Part shown: in pieces, positions 10,051 through 22,028 of the stretch
Position numbering within the stretch: the stretch's first letter is position 1
How the letters are laid out: each line of letters starts with the position of its first letter
Source of the DNA: Endotrypanum monterogeii
Taxonomy: Eukaryota > Euglenozoa > Kinetoplastea > Trypanosomatida > Trypanosomatidae
Assembly (NCBI GenBank): GCA_000333855.2
Contig: CM007314.1
Location: 1,219,023 to 1,283,022, forward strand
Length of the DNA stretch: 64,000 nucleotides
Direction: 5' to 3'
Notes under the pieces: model-generated
The model's database searches: none
The model's input: only the letters and a program-made list of their open reading frames with translations
What the model was told of the DNA's origin: nothing
Program-made: the position numbers and the translations under genes

Positions 10051-13000
10051 CATTTGCCCACGCACTTCATCACGCCCACATAGCGAGAAGCAACACAGTC
10101 ACCACCATATACAGCGTCCGCATCAGTGAAAACTAGAAGTCGCCCTCTTCGTTTTCTAGCGTGAAAATCTATATATCAGCTGAAATAGTCTCAATCACTC
10201 TGTGAAGAGGAGAAGGCATACTTTGTGTATCGGCGGACACCTGAAAACAACTTGAAAGAATCCGGGACTTTAAAACAACAACAACAACAAAGAACACTGA
10301 GGTGCAACGCAGTGGTGTGCTGGTATGCCTGCCCTTCAGTCCCCGGGTGGGTGATCTTACTAGTTAGCTACTTTCTAGCGTTCCAAAAGATAGATTGTGA
10401 TGACTTACACCATCTCGATTGTTGGAAGTTGCCAAGACTCGGCCAATCCCTCCTTGCGGTTTTCTACTTGGTCAAATATGCACGCGATCCAACCATACGC
10501 AGCGCGCCTCGAGACAAACATCACCGCCGCCGCTATCCTTCCTCACACGTGCACATGTAGGCTCTCGTCTCACTCACTAAGTAGGCATGAAGCACCACAG
10601 AGGCCCACTCAAGACGCATCGTACGCTTTTTCTTGTTCCACGAGCGCAAAATCTCAGATGTGCGGATCAATGTAAACCGAAATCTGAGCTGCGCTCTCCG
10701 TCTGCTATGGAGGAAAGATGCGGCGATGGGAAGATGAAAAAAAAAAAAAACGGTTACCGGACTTAAAGTTCAGCGCAGATAACCCAATGCTCCCGAGAAG
10801 GGTGGTTTTCTAACCACAACCTAAAAAGTGGGGAAGGAGGGGGGACGCCGATGATCTAGAGGAAAAAAAAAAAACAGCGGACACCGCGGAGACGAGAGCC
10901 GGCGGAAGAGCGGGTAACGTTGTGCAGTACCGTCGAGATGTGTGCTTGCCTATGAGAATGGGATGCAAACCTACACACCAAAACGTCCAACGGAGAAGCA
11001 CGCAAATAAATCGGGGGAAGGAAAGGCTGCGATGCCTGTTCAAGTCCGATATCTTCTTCTTTTCCCTCTTCCCCCCTATCCATGTCCCTCGTAGTTTACT
11101 TGCACTCCTAGCTGAGGCGTACGAGAGTGCCCATGCTCTCACACCAGCGTGCACAACATGCATTTGTGTATGTACTAGCACCGACGAGCACACACAATAA
11201 AATGCATACCTTTACATGTGCATGTAAAACACATAGAAAAGACTCGGAAACAGAGTCAGGGAGGCAAGAACACACAAAAAAAAGAAATTTCAGCTAATGG
11301 ATAGGAAAAGGGGGGGAAGGGGCATCGTCTCAGAAGCCCAAAAAGACATCCATGTCACGAACACTACTACGAGCGGAGTAGAATAAAAAAAGACCCGGAT
11401 TAACACACGACAGACACAACACACACGAAGAGGGAAAAAACATAGAAACAGCAAACAATCATAAAATATGAACGAGTACTTGTCATTTTTTTCAAGTATC
11501 CCACATCCAAAGAAAATTGAAAAAAAAAGCGGAAGAGAGATCCCACACATATATATATAGGACACGTTCACAGAGACGTATATGTTTATAAACACGACGG
11601 CAACTTTCCAAAACGAACACCACAGCCGATAGCGACAACTACCACGCCATCGGAAGAGAGGAGCACCGAGGGACAAGGGAGAGATTTATGTAGGTATGAA
11701 ACAACCTAAGATACTTGTTTGCACCGCGGTATACCAAGGCACACAGGGGATAGGAAAAAAAGAAAAGATCCAAGTCGGTGAGGAAGAAACCCTGTGGAAT
11801 CGACAGTAGCCCTGCATGTCTCAGAAACCTGTTCTCCTGCGGAAGTGGGAAGGGAGGTCAAAAACAGCTGTTGTGTTGAACTGACGAACAGAGCAGACAA
11901 ATGGGGAGGGAGGAAAAAAAAACTATGAACAACGGTTAGGCTAAGCAAATAAGGTGTGAGAAGTCCGGGAGTGTGAGCACAAAGAAAGGGAAGACGCGGC
12001 AAAAAAAAAAAAAAGCTATCACAGTGACATGTCAACAGACGAGTAATCAGCAGCATAATGAGGTAAAGGAGGCTCGCGTGTTGTAGGTGCACTTGGACAC
12101 CTTCATCTGGGGGAAGAGGGGAAGAGAAAAAGGGGGAGGAAGGTGTGTGTCTGCCTGTATGGGGGGGAGAGGGGGAGGGGCAGCTTTGAACTTCCCTCGA
12201 TCGCCGCACTTTCTTTTCCCCGCCTAAACCAAAGGTAGAAGCAGCCACGGGGAGGTGAGCAGAGGCCTGCGTACAACACGTGACCAGGAAAGTTTACGCG
12301 CAAAAACAGGTAGTCACAACAAACCGAACTCACCTCCGGAAAAAAAAAATGTCAGGCGTTTCCGAAACGAGCTAAAGGCGCAGGAGGAATGGTCAGGGAA
12401 AAACAAAAACATGAGACGCCCCTTCCCCCGTCGCGTACACGGAGGCATAATAGATGCGTGCAGCAGACACATGCAGATATATATATATGCATCTACATGG
12501 TGTCGACCGACCCCGATATTTGAGTGAGACTAAGCTCAAGAGCTGACGAGCACGAAGCACGTGTCGAGGAGGGGGGGGGGGAAGAAGTATCAAGTAGCGA
12601 ACAGAAAAACGCGAAAAGAAACTGTGAGTTGCATTACCCGGAACCCTGCGAGGCGAAGAGAAAGAAAAAGATACCCACTGAGAGAACAGAGCCGGGTAGA
12701 AAGAGGGGGAGGGCGAGACTTGACTTGAGAACAGCGCTTCGAGAACTGGAGAATCCGTGCACATGGGTGCTCCTTTGGTGATACCACGTGGAGCGGTGGG
12801 GCACATGTGCATGGTTCTCCGCGATAGCCAAGTGTACATGTGATTTGAGCAGGGAAAATGACCAACGAAGCAAGGTACAGAAGTGTTTTTTTTTTTAAAG
12901 GAAAACAGAGCAGCAGAAAGGGGGAAAGTAGCGAGGAAACATTGCGCACAGACATGCTCCACACACGCCCACGACAAGAAAAAAAAAGACACAAGAAAGA

Positions 13001-14398
13001 AAATACTCAGCTTATGAGTGCACATGTAAACTCAAGTGAGGTGACCTTGTATGGTGGAATGTGTGTGTGTGTAAGCTTAGCACCTCAGTTGGGTAAAAAT
13101 ATCGAGCCAGTCGAAAAAAAAAAATTAGTAGGGTACACGTAAAGGCTACGAGGAGAATCACAAGAACGAAATTCACTCATCTCGTAGCGTTGAGGCCGGC
13201 GGGCGTGTAGGACGGAGCTGACGATATCCAGCCAATTGGTGAAATACCGTGCGAGAAGAAGAAAACGTTGTGCGAGTGCCCTTTATCGAAACTAATCTGT
13301 TCTTGGATGCTGGAAATAAAAATCCACCACCACACACACGACACAGACGCGTACTTCTGTTGGAGAAGAAATCAGAACCACTGAAATCGGAGACACGCAG
13401 ACAGAGAGAACACACTGCGTTGGCCATCTCGATATAGTGCCCCCTCCCCTCCTCTCTTTTTCAGATGCTGTTTCCCCTTGGGTAGGCTCTTGAAGGCTAC
13501 ACTGTCACGCTTTTCCCCCCTTTGCCGCCCCCCGCGGGTCTTCGTCCGCAGTGACACGGAGATGTTGAACACACGCTCATCACCACACAGCATCGTTTTC
13601 TGCTTTGTGCTTTTCACGCGGCAGAGATGCGCTGCAGCGATCTCCCCTTGCCGACGGCACCAAGTCATCACTTTCACGATGCAACCGACCTAGCCTAACG
13701 TAACACCGAACATCTCTTTGCCGTGATGTGGTTCGCCTGCATCCCGCCCCGTAAACGGGAGTTACTCCTATTCGACCGCAAACAGACGCACTCTAGGAAG
13801 CAGACAACCAACAGCATCCAAGATCGATACGCACAACATGGGGGCAATACCTTTGAGGGCAGAGGAATATAGAGGGAAAAACCGAACCACTCGGAGGAGT
13901 GCACTGCATGGCGACTAGCATAATGGATGTGACTGAGATGTAACCTGCGAAGTAGAGGAGGGGAGTACCAGCGTTCCAGGACCATCTCATGTTGATGCAA
14001 GTCAGTGAACCGTTGCTGTCACGCGTGCGCGCGGCTGCCTTTAACCACAACATGAGGGTAGGGGGAAAAATAACAGCACTGGCCCTTCCGCATGGCCCTG
14101 TGCTGGGCAGCAGAACACAATCAACGAGTGGGACTCGATACCCTTTTCTCATGGGCATCCTCCTCGCAGCAGATCCGCGGACTTTCTGTGTTGACATCCC
14201 CTTGTTCGTCTGTCGAGGAGTACGCACACACACGTGACGTCAACTCAGTAGACGCACAGGCTCCCTTTTTTTTTCACGGCAACACACCCGCTTTCACGGA
14301 TATACACAGAAAGAAACCCACACCAAAACCGGTGTCTTGGCAGAGGCTGCGCAGACACTTCAAGGATGAAGGGGGCGCTGATGAGACTACTCATTGGA

Positions 14399-15395
14399 TT
14401 TGTGGAGGACAACCCGAAAAAAATTTCGCCTCAAGTGGAGCGGAGATCCACAAAAGACACGAAGCGAGCCGCAACCTTTAACAACTGATCAAAAGGGCAG
14501 GGAGCAAATGCCAGTCAATGAAGGCAGGGACAGCAGCGGAAGAAGTTTTAAGGAAAAAGTGAAAACAGGCATCAAAAGGAGGAAAAAAAAATGATGGAGG
14601 GCAGCGAAAGAAGAAGATACAAGCCAACAAACACACACACAAAAAAAAAAAGAACAAACCCAAGGTGAAAAATGTCAAAAAAATACACATCATCACCAGG
14701 AATATCCACCAGTCAAAAAAAAAAAGGAGAAAAGAGGGAGTCAACAAACGGAAGGCCGCCGACATGACTGGAAACAACAAAGGACAACAATACAAAAAAA
14801 AAAAATGTAGCAAGGACCAGAGGAATGCCGGGACGGGGAAATAGGAGTTCAAGGAGAAACGGAAAGGNNNNNNNNNNNNNNNNNNNNNNNNNNNNNNNNN
14901 NNNNNNNNNNNNNNNNNNNNNNNNTATTTGTGGAGGACAACCCGAAAGAAACTTCGCCTCAAGTGGAGCGGAGATCCACAAAAGACACGAAGCGAGCCGC
15001 AACCTTTAAGAACTGATCAAAAGGGCAGGGAGCAAATGCCAGTCAATGAAGGCAGGGACAGCAGCGGAAGAAGTTTTAAGGAAAAAGCGAAAACAGGCAT
15101 CAAAAGGAGGAAAAAAAAATGATGGAGGGCAGCGAAAGAACAAGATACAAGCCAACAAACACACACACAAAAAAAAAAGAACAAACCCAAGGTGAAAAAT
15201 GTCAAAAAAATACACATCATCACCAGGAATATCCACCAGTCAAAAAAAAAAAAGGAGAAAAGAGGGAGTCAACAAACGGAAGGCCGCCGACATGACTGGA
15301 AACAACAAAGGTCAACAATACAAAAAAAAAAAATGTAGCAAGGACCAGAGGAATGCCGGGACGGGGAAATAGGAGTTCAAGGAGAGACGGAAAGG
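14399..15395. repeat. 469-bp tandem repeat flanking an assembly gap
   Basis: Copy A is 14399-14867 and copy B is 14927-15395. Both are 469 bp, direct and nearly identical with a few scattered substitutions. Each has several long A-runs and an AC-rich patch. The N-run 14868-14924 lies exactly at the copy boundary, so the true array may have more copies collapsed in assembly. Short plus-strand frames in both copies encode similar Lys/Arg-rich peptides but look like by-products of the purine-rich strand. Left of A the sequence is single copy; right of B it is single copy. Confidence 0.85.
14868..14924. other. Assembly gap (N run)
   Basis: Fifty-seven Ns between the two 469-bp repeat copies. True length and copy number are unknown. 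Confidence 0.99.
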
Positions 15396-15642
15396 CAACT
15401 ACCGTAGACGTGTGCGGCAGGTTCGGTGCTTTGACGAAAAGTATGAGGCGTACAACGGCCCACTAAACGGTGTAGTAGATGTGTAGAGAAAAGACCACCA
15501 TAGCGACAGAGACACAATCACCGAAAGAGGGTTTGCTCTTGTCCATCGACAAGAAAAAAAAACAGGGAAAATTGGGTAAGGTGCAAAAGCCGGCAACCAC
15601 CGAAAAAAAAAAGGAGATGTTGACACTAGTTTCATGACGAAC

Positions 15643-15662
15643 ATATATATATATATATATAT
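15643..15662. repeat. (AT)n microsatellite
   Basis: Ten AT units just outside the tandem repeat, followed by a T-run. Confidence 0.85.
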
Positions 15663-16202
15663 GCGTACACCTTTTTTTTCTTAGGCGTCTTCTCGTCGAA
15701 CCGGTGCACAGAGCCAGTGGAAATATACGTGTGCGGGGCCGGCCTCTTGGCTGGGTATTTTGGAATACTTGCCTTGTGCCTCACTTCCGTATTTTTCACC
15801 GACAGATCCTTCTCTTAGTGTCACCCGAAGCCCTAGTCCTGTGCTGTACTCTTGAGATTCATGGACATTGAGTAGCCACACTCTGTTGCTGCAAGAGCCC
15901 TCCATCGTTTCTATAGCTTCTGAATTTCTATAATATGCAAGTCATCTCACGGAAGTGCTCCATGATCTCCGAGACGGATAAAGCAGATAATCAACGCGAT
16001 GAGGATATATGTGTGTATACCCGCCACACCAACGTTCGGTAGCACCCAAAACTGTACCTCTCATCATAGCGATCATCTCCTCCTTTCAGACATGAGGACT
16101 TCTCTTGCCAAAACCCCCTCATGTATACGCTGGTGCCACGTATGCTCCCAAGGGTCTCAGCAATAAAGCAAAGGTCAAACACCAAGCACACGTGCGCACC
16201 CG

Positions 16203-16521
16203 GCCGATGGACACACAGGGCCCTCCCCCCCCCGACCACACACACACGCACACTGCCTGCCTCTGCTGCACCACTACACACCACGGTCATTAAGGATGCG
16301 CTGCCGGATGCCCGAACGAGCTACGCGGCAAACCAACTCGCTCCTCTTCCACCTGCCCACTCATTCAAGCAGACCGTGCTCCACATTCCGCCCGCAGCCA
16401 GAAACAGTCGGATGTTTCCCTTCGGGATGACATGAGGAAACACATGTGCGTGTCGGGGCGAGCGCAAGGAGGCTGCTGACCAGGCGATGGAGTGACGACT
16501 CTCTAACACCTCCCCAACGTT
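16203..16521. repeat. 319-bp dispersed repeat, copy 2
   Basis: Near-identical partner of 1699-2017 in the same orientation, about 14.5 kb away. The left part differs slightly in the C-run and the CA-rich stretch. Surrounding spacers do not align, so the copies are discrete units. Such identity in non-coding DNA implies recent copying or gene conversion. Confidence 0.85.
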
Positions 16522-17848
16522 CCCTTCGAGAACATTGTCAACACCTTTCGAATGTCTCTTTTTTTTTTTACAAAAAGAAAATAATGAGCTCGAATGAGGA
16601 GCGCATGGAAAAAAAAGGTCAGTGGCGGTGGTGTATGCGCTGAAAGCCTATTCAAAATATGGCACCCTACAGAGCCGTGAATCCCCCTGTGATTGAGCGC
16701 TGAGGGGGGATATGGGGCAGGGTGAATTTCCCACCAAGAAAAACACGTGCCGCTATCCTTTTTTTTCTTTTCGATCCGACTTTGCCTCCGCTGTCACTCG
16801 AATCCCTAGCTGACTGCTTCCCATCAACTCGATAGCTGGAGAAAACGGAGAGAAGGACAGGTAGGAGCAGCGAGAAGAACGCAGTGGAGCACACCACCAC
16901 TCACAACCCCCTGAAAGAAACACACGCCAACACGCCACCCACAATGACATGAGGAAAGCACGTTTGTCAGCTTCCTCGAAACATTAAAAAAAAAAAAACA
17001 TGTAGAATTCATTCGCACACACAAATAATGATTTAAATGAAAATGTTTTTTTTTCAAAAATGATAATAAAAAGAACCAAAATTGGGAGGAATCAACTTTT
17101 TATCTCATCTTCACAGCACGTGCGCCACTGTGCACTAGTCACGGGTTGGTGCGTTTGCGCATGCCAGCGGTGAAAGAGAGCAAGCGGAACTGGTTAACAG
17201 TGTAGCCACACCCACCCTGCTTGATGTGCACTGTTTTCATGTACTCTGCCTTCCTGAGCCTTCGCCGCACCGGGAGATAGGCATACGCACGCGCCACGGT
17301 ATATTTACGGAAACATGTTTTACTAAAATTGTGTACCGCCTCCCCTGCCACACACCAAAAGGACAAAGACCGATAAAAAGGAAAATAAAGAACCAGAAAA
17401 GAAGACCAGGAAAGGGAGAGAGCATGAATACAGAGCATTCGCATGCTCTCTCTCGAAAGCGCGAAGCTTAGTTTCCTGGTGTAGCTACTGATTCGACTTT
17501 TAGAGCTCTTATTCTTTCGACAGTCCTTTTTTTTCTTTTTTTTGGGGGGGGAGGGGGGGGATGAGAGAGGGGCATCAGCAAGCCTGGACGAGTGTCAAAC
17601 TCAGCGAAGCCATCGACATACACACCCACCCACAAACACGGAGAGAGAGGACATAAAAATATATATCTTCATCGGTTATAAGTGAATACCCTTAGTTCGA
17701 TCATGTAGACTTCTAGAAAACACGAAACAATTATCTCTCCTCCCGCTCCGCGATGCCGACAAGTGTGAAGCAGGTAGCACCACTGCTGGTGCTTTCAGTT
17801 TGCTACGGGAGTGAGCTGAAAGAGCGCTCTTCAACACTTTTCTCGCGC

Positions 17849-17876
<28 letters not shown>
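17849..17876. repeat. (GT)n microsatellite
   Basis: Fourteen GT units on the plus strand, (AC)n in the leftward transcript. Confidence 0.9.
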
Positions 17877-17881
<5 letters not shown>

Positions 17882-18943
17882 CTTGCTGTCTCTCTGTGGT
17901 TTTTCTCTAAGCTTTGGTGAGATTGGATGCAGAAACAGTTAGCGAGGACTACCTCCCTCTCTGTTTCATTTTTATTGTACCTTCCTGACCATTGACTTCT
18001 TGACCGATAGGTTCCCCTTCACTTTCTCTACATCGCCTTGAGTTTGCCGAGAGCCCCCACCCCTCCCTCCCCCCCAGAGAACACGCGCGTCCATATATAT
18101 CCGATATGCACGCAGTCTCGCTCATATGCACGGGTGTGTGTAGGTGTGTGATAACAGCCGATGTGCTTGAAGACTGAAGAGGAAGAAAGTGGAGAAACGG
18201 ATGGAGGAAAAAAGCGGCGACCATCAAAAATGATGGCCCAACTCATGAGAAAAAAAAAAGAGGTCAACTGAAACACGAAACCCGGAACACCGCGATAGAA
18301 AAAAAAAAAAACGTTACGCAGCGAAACAAAACCAGTTACCAAAGTAATGCGTTTGAACAAGTGATGACACGCAGAGGAGGGGGCCAAAAAATCGAGGAAC
18401 AGGATATATATGTATATATATACAAAGCAAGTCGGAGCTCACAATACTACCCAGTTGTAGAGACATAAACTAACCTACACACATACACACACTGTAAAGC
18501 ATCGCTCACATGAAAGAAGAGGAACACATCGCTGGGCGGCACATCTGCGTAGGCGCTCTTGCGAACAACGTCTAGCTGTGATGTAATACCCTCCATATAT
18601 TTGACCCCTGGTTCTTCAATTTCTCAACACATGTACGCAATAAGGAAAAAAAAGGCATTCAAGCACAAAACAGGCATTGCTTTCACTTTCTTTTCCTGGG
18701 AAATACAAACGCACACGCACTTGTGTCCCGTCCGCACAAATTCAGTCTTGCAGAGCTGGGTAAAAATAAAAAAAGAGGAAAACAGTGCTCCTCTAGTTGG
18801 TGTTGGTGAAGTGAGTGATTAGCGCATGTTTAAGACGGCTGCTTTGAAAGGTTGCATGTTGTTGCACATGCATGATTGATAGGTGATCGGAAAAGGAGGT
18901 GGAGGTGGAGGTGGAGGTGGCGGCGGAATAAAACGTCTACCAC

Positions 18944-19651
18944 CTACAAGAAAAGCTTGCCCCTCTCCTGCAACTTCCTCAGCGTCTCAAGCTGGAGATC
19001 ATGGCGGCGTGTCACCTCCGACTCGCAGTAGCCGTAGGGCCAGTGCCGAATCTCATTATCCCATAACATCATTGACGATAGCTTTGCGACAACGCTCTCG
19101 TATGGATCGGGAGAAAGAGAGAAAATCGCCTTTGAACCGTAGTACTCCTTGCCGATGGCTGCCAGAATACGGCGCCAGTGCGGTCGGTTGACGACACGGT
19201 TGGGGTCGCGGAAGTATGCCGCGCTGACAAGCTGACGCAGCATGATGTGGTGATCCTGGCGACTGACAGTGGTGCCCTTCGCTTCGCGCAGAATGAACTC
19301 GTTCAGTAGGTTCTGGCGAGCAGAAAGAATTCTTTGTCTGTCGTGATCGCGGTTGGCGCGGGTTGGGCCATAGCGAAGACGGTGGTACCGCTCCTGGCGC
19401 ATCCGCTCCGCCGCTTCAGCTGGTGTCTCCTCCACCTCCTCGCTGAACTCCTCCTCGACATCGGGTGAAACACGGTGTTCTTTACCGACTACAGCTTGAG
19501 CGTGTGGTGTAAGCTGAGGGCCGAGAGAGCTCGTGAGGGAAGCGAAGCTCTCCGTCAGCGGGTCGCACGGGAATGTTTCACATGGCTCAGAGCTCAACTC
19601 CACAAGGCTAATCACGCTCTCCTCCTCGTTTGTGAAATGCAACATGGACAT
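18944..19651 (-). CDS. Conserved-looking hypothetical protein, 235 aa
   Basis: Not recognised. The first third is acidic and Ser/Glu-rich, with EEEFSEEVEE around residues 70-80. The rest is basic and probably helical and globular (segments such as RYHRLRYGPTRANRD and RDPNRVVNRPHWRRIL), which argues against chance. No signal peptide, membrane segment or catalytic motif is visible. The start is the ATG at 19651, with a second ATG two codons on. A long upstream frame runs through a T-rich stretch likely to be the splicing tract. It lies between TRAP-beta and the 10-kb gene-poor stretch. Balanced codon use, unlike the surrounding low-complexity frames, supports it being real. Confidence 0.75.
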   Translation of the reverse strand: MSMLHFTNEEESVISLVELSSEPCETFPCDPLTESFASLTSSLGPQLTPHAQAVVGKEHRVSPDVEEEFSEEVEETPAEAAERMRQERYHRLRYGPTRANRDHDRQRILSARQNLLNEFILREAKGTTVSRQDHHIMLRQLVSAAYFRDPNRVVNRPHWRRILAAIGKEYYGSKAIFSLSPDPYESVVAKLSSMMLWDNEIRHWPYGYCESEVTRRHDLQLETLRKLQERGKLFL

Positions 19652-20984
19652 TTTGGCGGAATGCGAAACACACTGAAGGGGGACGGGGCGGCGTGACTTG
19701 AAAAGAAAGGCCGTCCAGTTTTTTTTTTTCTTACGTTTGCGAGAGATCCTGAAAGAGAAAAAAGAGAGAACGGAGCGATGCTTCGCTGTGTACTTTTCTT
19801 TTTCCTCACTCAGGAGAGCTGCCCACACTGTGATAAAATGTGCGAGTATGAAGAAAAAGAGTTCCCGAGGGGAAGTTAGCAGTGAAGGCAAAGTTGAGCA
19901 GCCGTTGAGAAGAGGAAGAAAAGAGAAAGGGGGAAGGGAGGAGATAAATAAATAAAAATGCTGCTGCATCCCAATGGTGCATACCATCGAAAAGAGTGGA
20001 AGCTACACCAACGTACGGCACTCATTACGGTGGACGAAAAAAGTCAAGCAGGAATGGGTCAATAGCCGACTGAGCGCCTTTGGCATACAAGCGCCGCCTT
20101 TTTTTTCTTTCTGCTCCTCCTCCTCACCCTAGCTCATATCAAGGGAGAGGTCCGGGGGAGAAGGTCCCCAAGGCCGATCCTCACGCTTACGGTGCGGTGC
20201 GCAAATGTTACCTTCTCTTTCCGCGCCCCTCCCCTCTATCCCTACAGTCACGGCTATGCAACTTATTGACACAACCGCGGACAGACTTGTCGTAGTTCAC
20301 ATCGACTTTTACATATCGATACTTGTTGTTTTTCCTCGTGTGTGAGCACACCTTTAACACCACCACCAAACGGGGGGAAAAAAAAAGAAGGCGAGGAAGT
20401 GTGAGAACGTACACACACGCACACCGTTACAAAACCAACTCCCTACACGGCAGAAAGAAAAAAAAATCACATACGATACGCACACACCCAGCAAGGAATG
20501 GAAAGGGAGACGAGGGTCGCCAATGCGCACAGAAAATAACTTAGTGCAGCTGAGAACACAAAAAGAGGAGACAACCGTGTGCTACCTCAAACGTTGCGCA
20601 CAGCGCCTTTACCATCCATCCATTGCCGCTCAACACCAACGCGAAGACGCGTATGTGTGCATATACACCCAGAACCCAAACGATGAACAAAAGAAGAAAG
20701 CACCGGCGATCCGACTGATGCTCACGCACGCATAGTCACTTCACTAAGAGAAGAGGAGAGACGTAGTGAAGATCACACACAGGATAACAGCAATCACACA
20801 CAGATGCACACACCACCCCAACTCAACGCTTCCCACTAGGAGAGAGAAGAGGGGGAGACAAGCAATGGATTGTTTCATTTTTTATTCCGCTCAACCCGCC
20901 CCCAATCACGAATAAGCATGCACACAAGTATTTCAAGTTGTCATTCCACACGGCAAACAGAACAACACAGGGAGCGATGCAAAC

Positions 20985-21023
<39 letters not shown>

Positions 21024-21389
21024 GGACACACTGTCAATTGAAGCCCAAACAGGATCACTTTCTCAATTTTTTTTTCTCATCTTCATCTCTGCGTTGGAAA
21101 GAAAGAGGCCACATAGGAAAAAAGGAAGGTACAACGAGAGTGGGAAAGGTGGTCGACGCATCCATATCAACGTGAACACTGAGAGCGACTGCTTTCCATC
21201 TCCGCAAGGGCGCCCTGTCCACCAAACAGCGTCAGCATTGCACTTTCTGTTGCGTTTGTGATTCATAAAGGAGCTTATTGAAAAAATGGCAACTGGGTGG
21301 TGGTAGCGACGCTTATACATATACATATATATATATATATATGTAGGAAACTTGGGAAACCCATTGTGCCACAAAACAATGAAAGCCTG
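19652..21389. other. Intergenic spacer
   Basis: No supported gene. It holds the splice region of the 235-aa gene and the TRAP-beta 3' UTR, with (AT)n runs at 20989-21019 and 21325-21342. Confidence 0.6.
20989..21019. repeat. (AT)n microsatellite
   Basis: About 15 AT units in the TRAP-beta 3' spacer. Confidence 0.9.
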
Positions 21390-22028
21390 CTACTTACTTG
21401 CCTTGCTTCGGCGGAGTAGTGCATCTACTTCGCCCTGTTTCACGCGGTACAGCACATAGGGAAAAAGTGCTGGGATCACACCTAGGAAAATGTAAGCTGT
21501 CGATTCCTTGATGTAGCGCGCGTGCATTCGATCGTAGTGGTCACGGGTGAGGACGGAGACGACACCACGGAAGCTTTCGTCGTCGACACCCTCACCATGG
21601 AAGTACGCCTCCCCCTCGCGGATCAGGTTGCTGAGAGCCTTCAAAGAGGTCGCAGGATTGCCCTTCTCCACGTTGTACGACACCTCAGCCACAGATATAG
21701 GATAGTTACCGAGCGAGCTGGGAGTTACCGTGTAGCGCAACGTCTCCGAGGCACCGTAGGGGAGGGAGGCTATCGACTTTGTCTGAAGTGAGCCGTCCTC
21801 CAGCATGTCAGATATCTGCACGTCAAAAGCTGGGCTCTGTCCATAATTCGTCACTGTAATCACAACTTCAACAGAGGAGCCAAGGACAATGTCGTCGCTT
21901 GAAGTCGACTTGGAGACAAACAACAGCGGGTGGGTATTCATTTCCACGTCAGCCACTGTCTCCGCGAAACACGTCGTCGCCACTAAGGCGACCATGCACA
22001 GGCAGAGCAACACTCTAGCTCCGGACAT
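21390..22028 (-). CDS. Translocon-associated protein subunit beta (TRAP-beta / SSR2-like)
   Basis: A 212-residue type I ER membrane protein. TRAP sits next to the Sec61 channel and aids signal-dependent translocation. Seen: an N-terminal signal peptide (MSGARVLLCLCMVALVATTCFA), a lumenal immunoglobulin-like beta domain with the family pattern of a VVITVTNYGQSPAFDV-type strand pair (about 55-72) and a following TLRYTVTPSSLGNY strand pair, then one membrane segment near the C-terminus (about 176-196) and a short basic cytosolic tail ending RRSKASK. Length and order match TRAP-beta (usually about 180-190 aa). The ATG at 22028 is used; the three codons before it open with TTG. No other TRAP subunit is in the window. 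Confidence 0.82.
   Translation of the reverse strand: MSGARVLLCLCMVALVATTCFAETVADVEMNTHPLLFVSKSTSSDDIVLGSSVEVVITVTNYGQSPAFDVQISDMLEDGSLQTKSIASLPYGASETLRYTVTPSSLGNYPISVAEVSYNVEKGNPATSLKALSNLIREGEAYFHGEGVDDESFRGVVSVLTRDHYDRMHARYIKESTAYIFLGVIPALFPYVLYRVKQGEVDALLRRSKASK

Larger units (their letters stand above)
8901..18943. other. About 10-kb stretch with no supported gene
   Basis: No reading frame here looks like a real protein: longer frames are translations of A/T runs, AC repeats or C-rich stretches, and most open with TTG or GTG. The stretch holds a (TA)n run (10026-10050), the 469-bp tandem repeat around an N gap (14399-15395), an (AT)n run (15643-15662), the second 319-bp repeat copy (16203-16521), a T/G homopolymer patch (17526-17560) and a (GT)n run (17849-17876). 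The ValRS splice acceptor is probably near 9003. The rest would be 3' UTR or untranslated precursor of the 235-aa gene, or an insertion replacing a lost gene. Confidence 0.6.

Noticed and set aside
12393..13025. A 210-codon minus-strand frame in the gene-poor stretch
   Set aside because: It is rich in Phe, Ser and Leu from T-runs on the transcript strand, with TA-repeat-derived Tyr-Ile. The composition is that of UTR.
15681..15905. A 74-codon minus-strand frame with ATG and balanced composition
   Set aside because: Short, without a clear pyrimidine tract and AG directly upstream, and no recognised family. It could be tested with ribosome profiling.
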